NCBI GenBank assembly: GCA_004357435.1
Contig: SMVS01000142.1
Coordinates: 1-18,748 of the forward strand
Source: Nitrospina sp.
GTDB lineage: Bacteria; Nitrospinota; Nitrospinia; Nitrospinales; Nitrospinaceae
DNA: 18,748 nucleotides
Reading direction: 5' to 3'
Part shown: positions 8,599-18,239 of the stretch, piece by piece
How the letters are laid out: every line of letters starts with the position of its first letter
How positions within the stretch are numbered: the first letter of the stretch is position 1
Notes under the pieces: generated by a model
What the model saw: only the letters and a program-made list of their open reading frames with translations
Told to the model about the DNA's origin: nothing
Database searches by the model: none
Made by a program: the position numbers and the translations under genes

Positions 8599-9597
8599 AT
8601 GCAACCTTTAAAAGCGTCGTCAAAAGCCCAGGAAAAGCGCATCATCGAGGCGGCCCGGCGGGTCCTCAAGATCGAAAGCGATGCGGTATCAGCGTTGATC
8701 GACCGCATCGACCAGAATTTCGTCGCAGTGGTGAATTTATTGGACGCCTGCCAGAGCCACATCGTGGTCACGGGCATGGGCAAATCGGGGTTGGTGGGGA
8801 GCAAAATTGCCGCCACTTTTTCCAGCATCGGCCTGCCGGCGGTGTTTCTGCACGCGGCGGAAGCGAGCCACGGCGATCTGGGCATCATCGCGCGCGGCGA
8901 CATCGTACTGATATTGTCAAACAGCGGCGAGACCGAGGAGTTGTTGAAACTTCTGCCGACCTTCAACCGTTTGAAATGCACGTTGATCGCCATGACCGGC
9001 AACCCGGACTCAACGTTGGGACGCCGCGCACAATATGTGTTGGATGTCAGCGTCAGCGAGGAAGCCTGCGCGCTTAATATTGTGCCGACCGCCAGCACCA
9101 CGGCGGCCATCGCCATGGGCGATACGTTGGCACTGGCGTTGCTCGAAAAACGCGGCTTCAAACCGGAGGATTTCGCGCAGTATCATCCCGGCGGCAGTCT
9201 CGGACGCAAACTGCTCACCACCATCGGCGACCTGATGCACACCGGCAAGGATGTGCCCATGGTTCCTGAGAGCGCCGACATTTACAGCGTGCTCACTGAG
9301 ATGAGCGGCAAGAGAATGGGGACCGCCATTGTGGTCGACCGTAAGAACTGCATTCGCGGCATCATCACCGACGGCGATCTGCGGCGGTTGATGGAATCCA
9401 AAAAAGATTTTTCTGCGATGAAGGCTGTGGACCTGATGCACGCCGGTCCACGCACCATTGGCTCGGACGACATGGCGACCAAAGCCTTGCAGATGATGGA
9501 GGAGTTTTCGATCACCAGCGTCATTGTATCCGACGACGGTAAAAGCATAGAAGGCATCATCCACTTGCACGATCTGCTGAAAGCAGGCATAGCCTGA
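8599..9597 (+). CDS. kdsD: Arabinose-5-phosphate isomerase, KdsD/KpsF/GutQ family
   Basis: The 332-residue product matches the usual length of SIS-CBS sugar-phosphate isomerases, which convert ribulose 5-phosphate to arabinose 5-phosphate, the first step toward KDO for lipopolysaccharide or capsule. The SIS domain (about 45-180) has GMGKSG (59-64), HAAEASHGDLG (85-95) and SNSGET (107-112). YHPGGSLGR (195-203) holds the second conserved histidine, H196. Two CBS domains follow (about 210-270 and 277-332; GIITDGDLRRLM and GIIHLHDLLKAG). No other KDO gene is next to it, so kdsD and kpsF cannot be told apart by context. The start ATG has no obvious Shine-Dalgarno; the promoter must lie in or just after the repeat-rich gap. 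Confidence 0.93.
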   Translation: MQPLKASSKAQEKRIIEAARRVLKIESDAVSALIDRIDQNFVAVVNLLDACQSHIVVTGMGKSGLVGSKIAATFSSIGLPAVFLHAAEASHGDLGIIARGDIVLILSNSGETEELLKLLPTFNRLKCTLIAMTGNPDSTLGRRAQYVLDVSVSEEACALNIVPTASTTAAIAMGDTLALALLEKRGFKPEDFAQYHPGGSLGRKLLTTIGDLMHTGKDVPMVPESADIYSVLTEMSGKRMGTAIVVDRKNCIRGIITDGDLRRLMESKKDFSAMKAVDLMHAGPRTIGSDDMATKALQMMEEFSITSVIVSDDGKSIEGIIHLHDLLKAGIA

Positions 9598-9722
9598 CAG
9601 ACACAGTCTAATCGGCATCGCCTGATATCCAACCTCCCCCCGAAAGATATTGAATCCGGCGGACAAATAGCTTATCTAATAGGAATATACAAACTGCAAA
9701 ATCTATTTAACGGAACAAATTT

Positions 9723-12359
<2,637 letters not shown>

Positions 12360-12380
12360 CCTAAAAAACCCAAATAACCG

Positions 12381-12407
12381 TTGCCATCCATGAGTGCCTC
12401 CTATAAT
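12381..12407 (+). promoter_or_regulatory. Candidate sigma-70 promoter upstream of NHLP-like gene
   Basis: TTGCCA (12381-12386) and a perfect TATAAT (12402-12407) are separated by 15 bp, slightly short of the 16-18 bp optimum. The -10 box is in the loop of a 10-bp hairpin (12392-12420). Transcription from here would give a leader of about 65 nt for the gene at 12482. Confidence 0.35.
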
Positions 12408-12420
12408 CTTGGAGGCATTC
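12392..12420 (+). other. Hairpin between alaS and NHLP-like gene
   Basis: GAGTGCCTCC pairs with GGAGGCATTC (one G-T wobble) around a 9-base loop TATAATCTT. No T-run follows, so it is not a classic intrinsic terminator; it may end alaS transcripts weakly or act on the nearby promoter. Confidence 0.4.
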
Positions 12421-12469
12421 CATAAGCTTTGCCGACCCAGCATCCGCATCCGGTTGGGACCGCCTACAC

Positions 12470-12475
12470 AAAGGA
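12470..12475 (+). promoter_or_regulatory. Shine-Dalgarno AAAGGA that sets the start at 12482
   Basis: AAAGGA ends 6 bases before the ATG at 12482. This favours that ATG over the TTG at 12479 and over the in-frame ATGs at 12494 and 12506 in the repeated lysine-rich start. Confidence 0.6.
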
Positions 12476-12481
12476 TTTTTG

Positions 12482-12832
12482 ATGAAGCAAAAGATGAAGC
12501 AAAAGATGAAGCACAAGAAGAAAGAAGAACTCGATGGGAAATGGAAAAAAGTCGCGACCCAGGCTGTCACTCAGGACGACTTTAAATGGAAACTGAAGGA
12601 AAACCCGATAGAAGAGTTGAAAAAGTTTGACCTCCACGTTCCGGAAGGCGTGGAAGTAAAAATCGGAACGGGAGGGATATTCACTCTAGTGCCTCCACCG
12701 GACGTTTCCGATGAGATCACCGACGAAATTCAGTGGTGGCGCTGGCGGTTGGACATGATCGCGGAGTTTGGCCGAGCGGAAAAAGAAGCTGGCGTAAATC
12801 TTACCGCACCCGAATCCGAAGAGGGCGTATAA
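12482..12832 (+). CDS. Orphan NHLP (nitrile-hydratase-like) leader-type protein
   Basis: This 116-residue protein has a core (about 24-73) matching the NHLP leader-peptide pattern: a short helix (QDDFKWKLKENPIEELKKF), then VPEGVEVK (53-60), then a beta strand ending FTLVPPP. Established knowledge: NHLP domains derive from the nitrile hydratase alpha subunit and serve as leaders of ribosomal natural-product precursors, often ending in a GG cleavage site after a 'LSDEEL' helix. Here the corresponding helix VSDEITDEIQ is followed not by GG but by WWRWRL and an acidic tail. The first 16 residues are almost only Lys, Met, Gln, His and Glu, encoded by repeats of ATGAAGCAAAAG. No maturase, peptidase or transporter gene is adjacent, so it may be an orphan precursor or a non-RiPP use of the fold. 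The tRNA-Arg gene follows 27 bp later. Confidence 0.75.
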   Translation: MKQKMKQKMKHKKKEELDGKWKKVATQAVTQDDFKWKLKENPIEELKKFDLHVPEGVEVKIGTGGIFTLVPPPDVSDEITDEIQWWRWRLDMIAEFGRAEKEAGVNLTAPESEEGV

Positions 12833-12859
12833 AATTCCATTGCCAGACAAAAAAATCAC

Positions 12860-12936
<77 letters not shown>

Positions 12937-12942
12937 TTTAGG

Positions 12943-12982
12943 AAAAGGGTTTATGGGATTCTCCTATAAACCCTTTTTCTTT
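12943..12982 (+). terminator. Intrinsic terminator after tRNA-Arg
   Basis: AAAAGGGTTTAT (12943-12954) pairs perfectly with ATAAACCCTTTT (12966-12977), and GGA/TCC can extend the stem inside. The T-rich TTTTTCTTT follows. It lies 6 nt after the tRNA CCA end and only 8 nt before the next ATG. Confidence 0.9.
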
Positions 12983-12990
12983 GTGTAGGC

Positions 12991-13386
12991 ATGAAGAAGA
13001 AGTGCCCGACCTGCCGAACGGAGTGTGATCTGTCTGCGACAATATGCGACTGCTGTGACTATGAGTTTCCCCACAGAGGAAGTTCTCAGTTTAAGTCTTG
13101 TGCTATCTGCGGAGCATTAAACCCCAGTGGCGCCACAAGCTGTCACGCATGTGGAACCTCATTCGGTATATGTTTTTCGCTGACCCTAGATGAGGCTCTT
13201 CGGACCGGTGCCATTGTCCGTGGCATGGACATCGAAGAAATTGATGTGAAAGAAGGTGAGCGAATCGCACAACCGGTTCGTGATAAAGTTCTCATGTCTG
13301 GCGACAGCACCCTTGTTCGGATTATCAGGACATTGCCTGACGAGAGTTTCGCCCGCCTCAAGGATATTCTCTCGTCATCAAATTGA
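12991..13386 (+). CDS. Double zinc-ribbon protein, possibly a 3' gene remnant
   Basis: This 131-residue product has two zinc ribbons: CPTC (C5, C8) with C19-C22, and CAIC (C37, C40) with CHAC (C51, C54). A compact tail follows (LTLDEALRTGAIVRGMDIEE, then DKVLMSGD and TLPDESFARLKDIL). I do not recognise a named family. Ribbons followed by such a tail recall C-terminal ends of large helicase-like proteins, which is a weak memory-based comparison. The ORF cannot be extended upstream beyond 12970 because of an in-frame stop at 12967-12969. It has no Shine-Dalgarno and begins 8 nt after a strong terminator, so it would need read-through or leaderless translation, or it may be the surviving 3' end of a gene cut at the tRNA boundary. 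Confidence 0.6.
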   Translation: MKKKCPTCRTECDLSATICDCCDYEFPHRGSSQFKSCAICGALNPSGATSCHACGTSFGICFSLTLDEALRTGAIVRGMDIEEIDVKEGERIAQPVRDKVLMSGDSTLVRIIRTLPDESFARLKDILSSSN

Positions 13387-13493
13387 TGTCGTGATAAAGA
13401 TCAAAGCGAGCACAGGGGGTTTAATTTTTACTGCTTTCTTGGCTTGCGCGGTTCTCAGGGCCAATATATATCCGCTATATGGCCACTTTCATT

Positions 13494-13505
13494 CACCACA
13501 GATGG
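13494..13505 (+). repeat. Short copy of the CACCACAGATGG repeat end
   Basis: CACCACAGATGG matches the repeat end near 8312-8323. It sits in the 224-bp gap before the DUF2130 gene, beside an imperfect AT-rich hairpin (GGCC arms, 13459-13484). Twelve bases is short, so kinship is only suggestive. Confidence 0.35.
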
Positions 13506-13610
13506 CCGAAATGTTTTGAGAGCGTTACACTTAATTAGAAAGCTGTTACTAATATAGAGGCTAGATCAGTTCCAGATAAAATTTTTCAGTTATTAAAAGG
13601 AAAGATCGTT

Positions 13611-14882
13611 ATGGCTCAACAAAGCAAGAAAATTAAATGTCCAAACTGCGAACAAGAAATTGATGTAAATGACATCCTGTATCAACAAGTAGATGAGGAG
13701 ATAAGGAAAAAATATAGAGATGAGCTAAAAAATGAAAAAAATAAATACCAGAGGCAATTAGATTCATTAAGCGAAGAGAAGGAACAGTTTAAAAAGGAAA
13801 AAGAACAGCAAAACCAGAAGGTAGCAGAAGCCATCAAGAAAGGGATAAAAAACGAAGAAAAACAACTTCGAATGAAAATAAAAACTGAGATTCAAGAAGA
13901 ACAATCGGATATGGTTAAAATTCTAAAAGAGGACCTGTCTGAGAAATCCTCACAATTAAAAGAATTTAACAAGGCGAAATCGACAATAGAGCGATTAAAG
14001 AGAGAAAAAGATGAACTAAGAGACTCGATTGAGGCAGAATCTCAAAAAAAATTTAGTGAAATAATTGTAAAAGAAAAGGAAAGAATACGTAAAAATGAGG
14101 AAGAAAAATCACAGCTGAAGCTATTAGAAAAAGAAAATCTTATTGAACAACTGAGTACTAAACTTAAAGAGGCCCAAAGAAAAGTAGATCAAGGTTCTAT
14201 GCAGGTACAAGGTGAGGTTCTGGAACTTGCCATTGAAGGATGGCTTAGGGACAAATTTCCGTTAGATAATATTGAAGAAATAAAAAAGGGAGCCAAAGGT
14301 GCCGATATTTTGCAAATAGTTAACACAAGGGACAAGCAAAATTGCGGAACGATATATTACGAAAGTAAAAGAACCAAGGGGTTTCAGCCGGCATGGATAG
14401 AGAAATTTAAGAATGATATTAGAGAGAAAAAAGCATCTATTGGGGTCTTGATTACAGAAACAATGCCTGCCGATATGGAAAGAATGGGATTAAGGGATGG
14501 TGTTTGGATTTGTACTTTTGAGGAATTCAAAGGCCTATGTTTGGTCCTAAGGCAATCAATAATTCAGGTAAGCAATGCAATCACAGCTCAAGAAAATAAA
14601 GGTGAAAAAACGGTCATGCTTTATAACTTTCTTACCGGAATGGAATTTCATCAACAAGTAGAAGGAGTTGTTGAGGGCTTTACACAAATGCGTTCAGATC
14701 TTGATTCGGAAAAACGAGCCGTGATGGGAAATTGGAAGAAAAGGGAAAAGCAGATTGAGAAGGTAGTATTGAATACTATCAACATGTATAGCTCTATCAG
14801 GGGAATTGCGGGAAATGCTGTACAGTCTGTACCACTACTCGAAATGTTTCCAGGGGAAGATGAAGGGGGAAATACCGAATAG
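13611..14882 (+). CDS. DUF2130 coiled-coil protein with nuclease-like domain
   Basis: The 423-residue product begins with a short CPNC motif (C10, C13) and then a long, highly charged coiled coil (about 25-195). The C-terminal domain matches DUF2130 as I recall it: GEVLELAIEGWL (201-212), KGADILQIV (229-237, D232) and YYESKRTKGF (249-258, E251 and K253). The E...D...ExK arrangement resembles a PD-(D/E)XK nuclease core, so a DNA-acting role is plausible but the family function is not established. AAAAGGA at 13595-13601 is a good Shine-Dalgarno 9 nt before the ATG. The gene is much richer in A and T, and in Lys, Glu, Ile and AAA/GAA codons, than alaS or polA, which points to horizontal acquisition. 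It stands alone on the plus strand. Confidence 0.85.
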   Translation: MAQQSKKIKCPNCEQEIDVNDILYQQVDEEIRKKYRDELKNEKNKYQRQLDSLSEEKEQFKKEKEQQNQKVAEAIKKGIKNEEKQLRMKIKTEIQEEQSDMVKILKEDLSEKSSQLKEFNKAKSTIERLKREKDELRDSIEAESQKKFSEIIVKEKERIRKNEEEKSQLKLLEKENLIEQLSTKLKEAQRKVDQGSMQVQGEVLELAIEGWLRDKFPLDNIEEIKKGAKGADILQIVNTRDKQNCGTIYYESKRTKGFQPAWIEKFKNDIREKKASIGVLITETMPADMERMGLRDGVWICTFEEFKGLCLVLRQSIIQVSNAITAQENKGEKTVMLYNFLTGMEFHQQVEGVVEGFTQMRSDLDSEKRAVMGNWKKREKQIEKVVLNTINMYSSIRGIAGNAVQSVPLLEMFPGEDEGGNTE

Positions 14883-15185
14883 GGCTAATATGTAGTAGTT
14901 AGGATTTGATCGTGCAGTTTGTGATGATGTAAAATGAATCGTTGAGTAATTGGGTGGAAGTTAGGCTTAACCTGTGGTCAAGAAGATGTTTGACCACTTT
15001 ACAATTGGCTATGTGCTTACCTGACCATGGACTAATTCCAATAACAGATCTTGAGCTTTAATTAGGTTATCGTAAAGCTGCCCAGCATCACTATTTGCCT
15101 CTCTTGAAACGTTATCATAATCTGATTAAACTTTATTAAATCCGCAGGCGATATAAATGGGCCCCGCCCATTTGGAAGAGGTTCC
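14883..15185. other. 303-bp gap with possible decayed coding remnant
   Basis: No intact gene is seen. GTGGTCAA (14974-14981) and TTGACCAC (14990-14997) form an 8-bp hairpin that could end the DUF2130 transcript or be an operator. From 15011 to 15139 an ORF-like stretch broken by TAA (15059-15061) reads LGYRKAAQHHYLPLLKRYHN in its second part, which looks protein-like but is unidentified. AAATGGGC/GCCCATTT (15155-15173) is an 8-bp palindrome directly before the ribosome-binding site of the next gene. Confidence 0.4.
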
Positions 15186-17558
15186 TTGAGACACTACTGG
15201 TTAAAATATTTCGATTATTTTCTTGATATAAAGAGGAAAGAATACGATCGCCGTCCCTTCACCCCCTATCCTCATTACCTCCAATCCTTTTTCTCTTCAC
15301 AGGGCGGGAAATTGTGCGCTGATCCGGAAATTGCCAGCCGGGTTCCAAGCGTGTTGGAGGGGTTGCAGCGTTTTTTAACCGAACTCGGTGATTCGCCGGG
15401 ACCGATACCTCTAGATGAATATCGAAATAAAAAAAATCAGTTCATCCAGGAAAATTGCGGGGGCAATGAAATTTTGTATGCGGTCGCCTGGAATGAAGCG
15501 GTTCCCAACCCTGAGTTCCGTCGGTTGGTCTTCCAGGCGAAAATTGGGCGAGGTTATGAAAAACCACGCAAGCGCTCCAGAGTGCTTGTCGATCGACACA
15601 GTGTTTTCCCCGGCTTGCTGGAAAAGAAAATCGTAGTCGATTTGCCCAACAATAAATTGCTTTTTCTCCCGGAAAACCTGGAAGGCAGAACCATTCTTTC
15701 CGTTCTGCGGCACGGGGCATCGAAAGGAAACTCGGCGGGTTACAAAATCGGCTCTCTGTACCGCAATTATTTATCGCGGCCCCGGGGTTTTGACCGGGCA
15801 AAACGGGTCGGGGGAGAATTCGGCAAGATGATTCGTCACGCCAAGTTGGCGGTGGAGCTGAAAACCTCGGTCGCTTATCTTAAAACCCAGAATCAGCCCG
15901 TTTATGTCAGCCGATCCCCCAATACCAGGCAACTGGCCGGAGTCATCCGTTCCGTGTTGCAAAACCAGGGCGGGTACCGGGATCGGAGTCCCATGGTTTA
16001 TCACGATTCGCTGGATTCCCAAAGTTTTGGCCTCCTGACGGGCGAATCCAAGGAACAGGAACTGAGGCAATTGTGCCGGTGTTTTAAACTGTCGGAACAG
16101 GATGCCAAAAAGGTTCTGAAAGATCCTCTTTTTTGCTATCCCGGAGGAGAAACCTTTTATGAAAATTATCTTTCTACAATACAGGGAGTCCACGACATTG
16201 CCGAAACCCACCTAGGCTCGCACGTTTCCCTGTTCACACATTCCAGTATGATGAGAGCCTTGATGATTTACCTGGACATGCGTCCGTTTGTGGAAGCGTA
16301 CAACGAATATATGACCTACCAGGAGGGGCAGGATAACGTCATCCTTCTGATTTACGAAGAAGGGACGTTCAGCAGTTACTCCTGTGCCGTTGGCCTCTCC
16401 AAGGAAGAGCAACAGGCCCGTGAACAAGAGGAGAAGGAAAGAAAAGACGAGGAAGACCACTTGCGCAGCATCATTGAGATCTCGCGTTCCGAAGTCAACC
16501 GGATTGCCCTGATCACCTCGGGAGGGGACTCGCCGGGGATGAACGCCGTCTTGAAAAGTTTTATAGAAAAATGCCTGTCGTTGGGGGTGAAGCCTTATAT
16601 TTTTAAGAAGGGTATCGAAGGCGTGTTTAAAAATGACGGCCAAGAATATACCGAAGAGGCCCAGAGACGGTTGCTGGCGTCACCCGGAAGCGTGATTCAA
16701 TGCAACAAGCGCTTTCGGATCATCGAGCAGGAAGGGGCGGAATATGAAGCCATCAGAAACCTCAGAAAAAATAAATGCGATGCCTTGATCATTCTCGGTG
16801 GGGATGGATCGGTCCGGTTGAGCAATAAACTGTTCCGGGCCGGGTATCCAGTGGTCGCCCTACCCGGAACCGTTGACAACGACCTGCCAGTGTATTGCCT
16901 GGGTTTTGATTCGGCCCTGAACGCTACCATCGGACTTATCCAAATGCTGGAATGGACCAGCCGGTCCATGGAACGGGTGCATTTAGCTGAAGTCTATGGC
17001 GCCGGGTCCGGACATTTCGCCCTTTCACTGGCGCATGCGGTTAATCCCCAAGCCGTCCTGGTGAATGAGATGAAAGAGATCGGAATCAATATAGATGAGT
17101 TCATCGATAATTATTTATTAGATAAGCTGACTCTCAGTCTCAAAATGCCGGACAAAAGCCATATCGTGATTGTCAGTGAAATGGTAAAGCACGGTTACAT
17201 GATCGATCCCAAAGGAGGGGTTAGCGGCTTGAGTAAAGCCCTGGAGTCGAAACTGCGCAAAAGGGGATTGGAGGTAGAAGTCCGGGAAAGTATATTCGCT
17301 CATTTACAAAGAGGGGCTCCTGTGGGACGGTTGGACCGGGAATATGGACAGGATCTGGGACGCGAAGCGGTACTTCGAATTAAAACCGATATTGGAAAAT
17401 TTGCCGGAAAATTATTGGGAAAGGAGTACCCCAGCAGTGACCTGTGGGTCGCCTTCTCCTTCAACAATTTGCCCAAACGGCAATTTCGCTGGGATATATA
17501 TAATGAGATCAATAAACCCCTTGTCAAAAAATGGAACGAAAGTGATCCGCCTTCTTGA
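15186..17558 (+). CDS. Histidine phosphatase (FBPase-2-like) fused to ATP-type 6-phosphofructokinase
   Basis: The 790-residue protein has three parts. Residues 1-165 match nothing I recognise. Residues 168-400 are a histidine phosphatase: RHGASKGN (R175, H176 phospho-acceptor), SRSPNTRQ (R243), GGET (E322) and THSS (H352), in an order recalling the fructose-2,6-bisphosphatase half of eukaryotic PFKFB. A charged coiled linker (about 404-435) leads to a PfkA domain (440-760): TSGGDSPGMN (444-453), GGDGS (538-542, Gly541 as in ATP-dependent enzymes), PGTVDND (560-566), and AHLQRG (705-710). The usual MGR of the fructose-6-phosphate loop is YGA here (604-606). The domains suggest opposing kinase and phosphatase steps at fructose 6-phosphate in one chain, which is inference. 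The start is TTG at 15186 after GGAAGAGG (15174-15181); an in-frame stop lies upstream and no ATG fits. Confidence 0.88.
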   Translation: MRHYWLKYFDYFLDIKRKEYDRRPFTPYPHYLQSFFSSQGGKLCADPEIASRVPSVLEGLQRFLTELGDSPGPIPLDEYRNKKNQFIQENCGGNEILYAVAWNEAVPNPEFRRLVFQAKIGRGYEKPRKRSRVLVDRHSVFPGLLEKKIVVDLPNNKLLFLPENLEGRTILSVLRHGASKGNSAGYKIGSLYRNYLSRPRGFDRAKRVGGEFGKMIRHAKLAVELKTSVAYLKTQNQPVYVSRSPNTRQLAGVIRSVLQNQGGYRDRSPMVYHDSLDSQSFGLLTGESKEQELRQLCRCFKLSEQDAKKVLKDPLFCYPGGETFYENYLSTIQGVHDIAETHLGSHVSLFTHSSMMRALMIYLDMRPFVEAYNEYMTYQEGQDNVILLIYEEGTFSSYSCAVGLSKEEQQAREQEEKERKDEEDHLRSIIEISRSEVNRIALITSGGDSPGMNAVLKSFIEKCLSLGVKPYIFKKGIEGVFKNDGQEYTEEAQRRLLASPGSVIQCNKRFRIIEQEGAEYEAIRNLRKNKCDALIILGGDGSVRLSNKLFRAGYPVVALPGTVDNDLPVYCLGFDSALNATIGLIQMLEWTSRSMERVHLAEVYGAGSGHFALSLAHAVNPQAVLVNEMKEIGINIDEFIDNYLLDKLTLSLKMPDKSHIVIVSEMVKHGYMIDPKGGVSGLSKALESKLRKRGLEVEVRESIFAHLQRGAPVGRLDREYGQDLGREAVLRIKTDIGKFAGKLLGKEYPSSDLWVAFSFNNLPKRQFRWDIYNEINKPLVKKWNESDPPS

Positions 17559-17609
17559 GTTGTTCCACTTTTTATGTTGAAGTTGCTTCCCTGCCGCACA
17601 CGCAAGATG

Positions 17610-17624
17610 CCGGGCAAGGCCCGG
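17610..17624. terminator. Possible shared terminator hairpin between convergent genes
   Basis: CCGGGC and GCCCGG pair around a 3-base loop in the 76-bp gap between the fusion gene and the minus-strand small gene. No T-run follows on either strand, so the call is weak. Confidence 0.3.
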
Positions 17625-17634
17625 AGCAAACCGG

Positions 17635-17769
17635 CTAATTGATATGAAAGGGTTTAGTCGAAATATTTAGGCCAATTTCAATCAAGGCTTGGATGCTGTA
17701 CATATTGGAAAGGACGATCCGCTCAAGCGGGACTTCCTCGCGGTTACCGCCGTTCTTCTTCTCCGCCAT
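17635..17769 (-). CDS. Small hypothetical protein, 44 residues
   Basis: This short frame begins MAEKKNGGNREEVPLERIVL and continues SNMYSIQALIEIGLNI. It is supported by a good Shine-Dalgarno AAGGAGT (complement of 17776-17782) 6 nt before its ATG. The start overlaps the 3' end of the upstream membrane-protein gene by 26 bp in another frame, which suggests translational coupling. The charged start followed by an 'EVPLE..VLSNMY.IQALI' helix resembles small uncharacterised bacterial proteins that normally continue into a longer helix, so the C-terminus may be truncated. Function unknown. Confidence 0.55.
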   Translation of the reverse strand: MAEKKNGGNREEVPLERIVLSNMYSIQALIEIGLNISTKPFHIN

Positions 17770-18154
17770 CAGATGACTCCTTTATTTCTGGAACCTCAAT
17801 CAAGGCACTATTTTTATTAACACTCCACGCGGAAATCTGGTTGGCGGAAAACATAGTAATTGCCATCGCACATATAAACAGTAGTGAAAAATTAAGCACT
17901 GACAGGTCAAATAACATAGCGGTATACAAAGGCAATAACACAGCTGGCACTGCAAGAAACCCTCCAAAAACAACTTGAATTAAGATATTCAAAAAGGGTT
18001 TATTAAGAAAACGAAACTTTTGCCATTGGAGTTTGAATAAAACCTTGCAAGAAGGGCATTTTACCTTGTTGGTGCCCGATAAATCCCTCCACACACACCA
18101 TCTAAAATATCCTGCCGCATGATCACATTTAGGACATGAAATTTTTTCTGTCAT
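17744..18154 (-). CDS. Zinc-ribbon membrane protein, hypothetical
   Basis: The 136-residue product has an N-terminal zinc ribbon (CPKC, C7/C10; CPSC, C33/C36), then two hydrophobic segments (about 54-78 and 84-106) and an acidic tail. This layout resembles small MJ0042-type or zinc-ribbon membrane proteins, but I cannot name a family. AGGAGGT (complement of 18161-18167) lies 6 nt before the ATG, so the start is well supported. It is flanked on the same strand by two small genes, which it may be transcribed with. Confidence 0.75.
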   Translation of the reverse strand: MTEKISCPKCDHAAGYFRWCVWRDLSGTNKVKCPSCKVLFKLQWQKFRFLNKPFLNILIQVVFGGFLAVPAVLLPLYTAMLFDLSVLNFSLLFICAMAITMFSANQISAWSVNKNSALIEVPEIKESSDGGEEERR

Positions 18155-18239
18155 CGGGTGACCTCCTTTTTATCGGTGAAACATCAATAAAGATTTCTTT
18201 CTCGAACCCACACCCCAGGCAATAATAGCTTCGATAATA

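Noticed and set aside
13256..13519. Plus-strand ORF of 87 residues with a hydrophobic stretch
   Set aside because: It begins inside the zinc-ribbon gene in another frame, has no ribosome-binding site and no recognisable protein pattern.
18129..18239. Open frame of 36 codons in frame after the TGA of the 69-residue gene, containing CLGC; possible selenocysteine read-through
   Set aside because: A stretch of this length without stops is expected by chance fairly often, there is no SECIS-like hairpin that I can see, and the frame overlaps the well-supported start of the zinc-ribbon gene.
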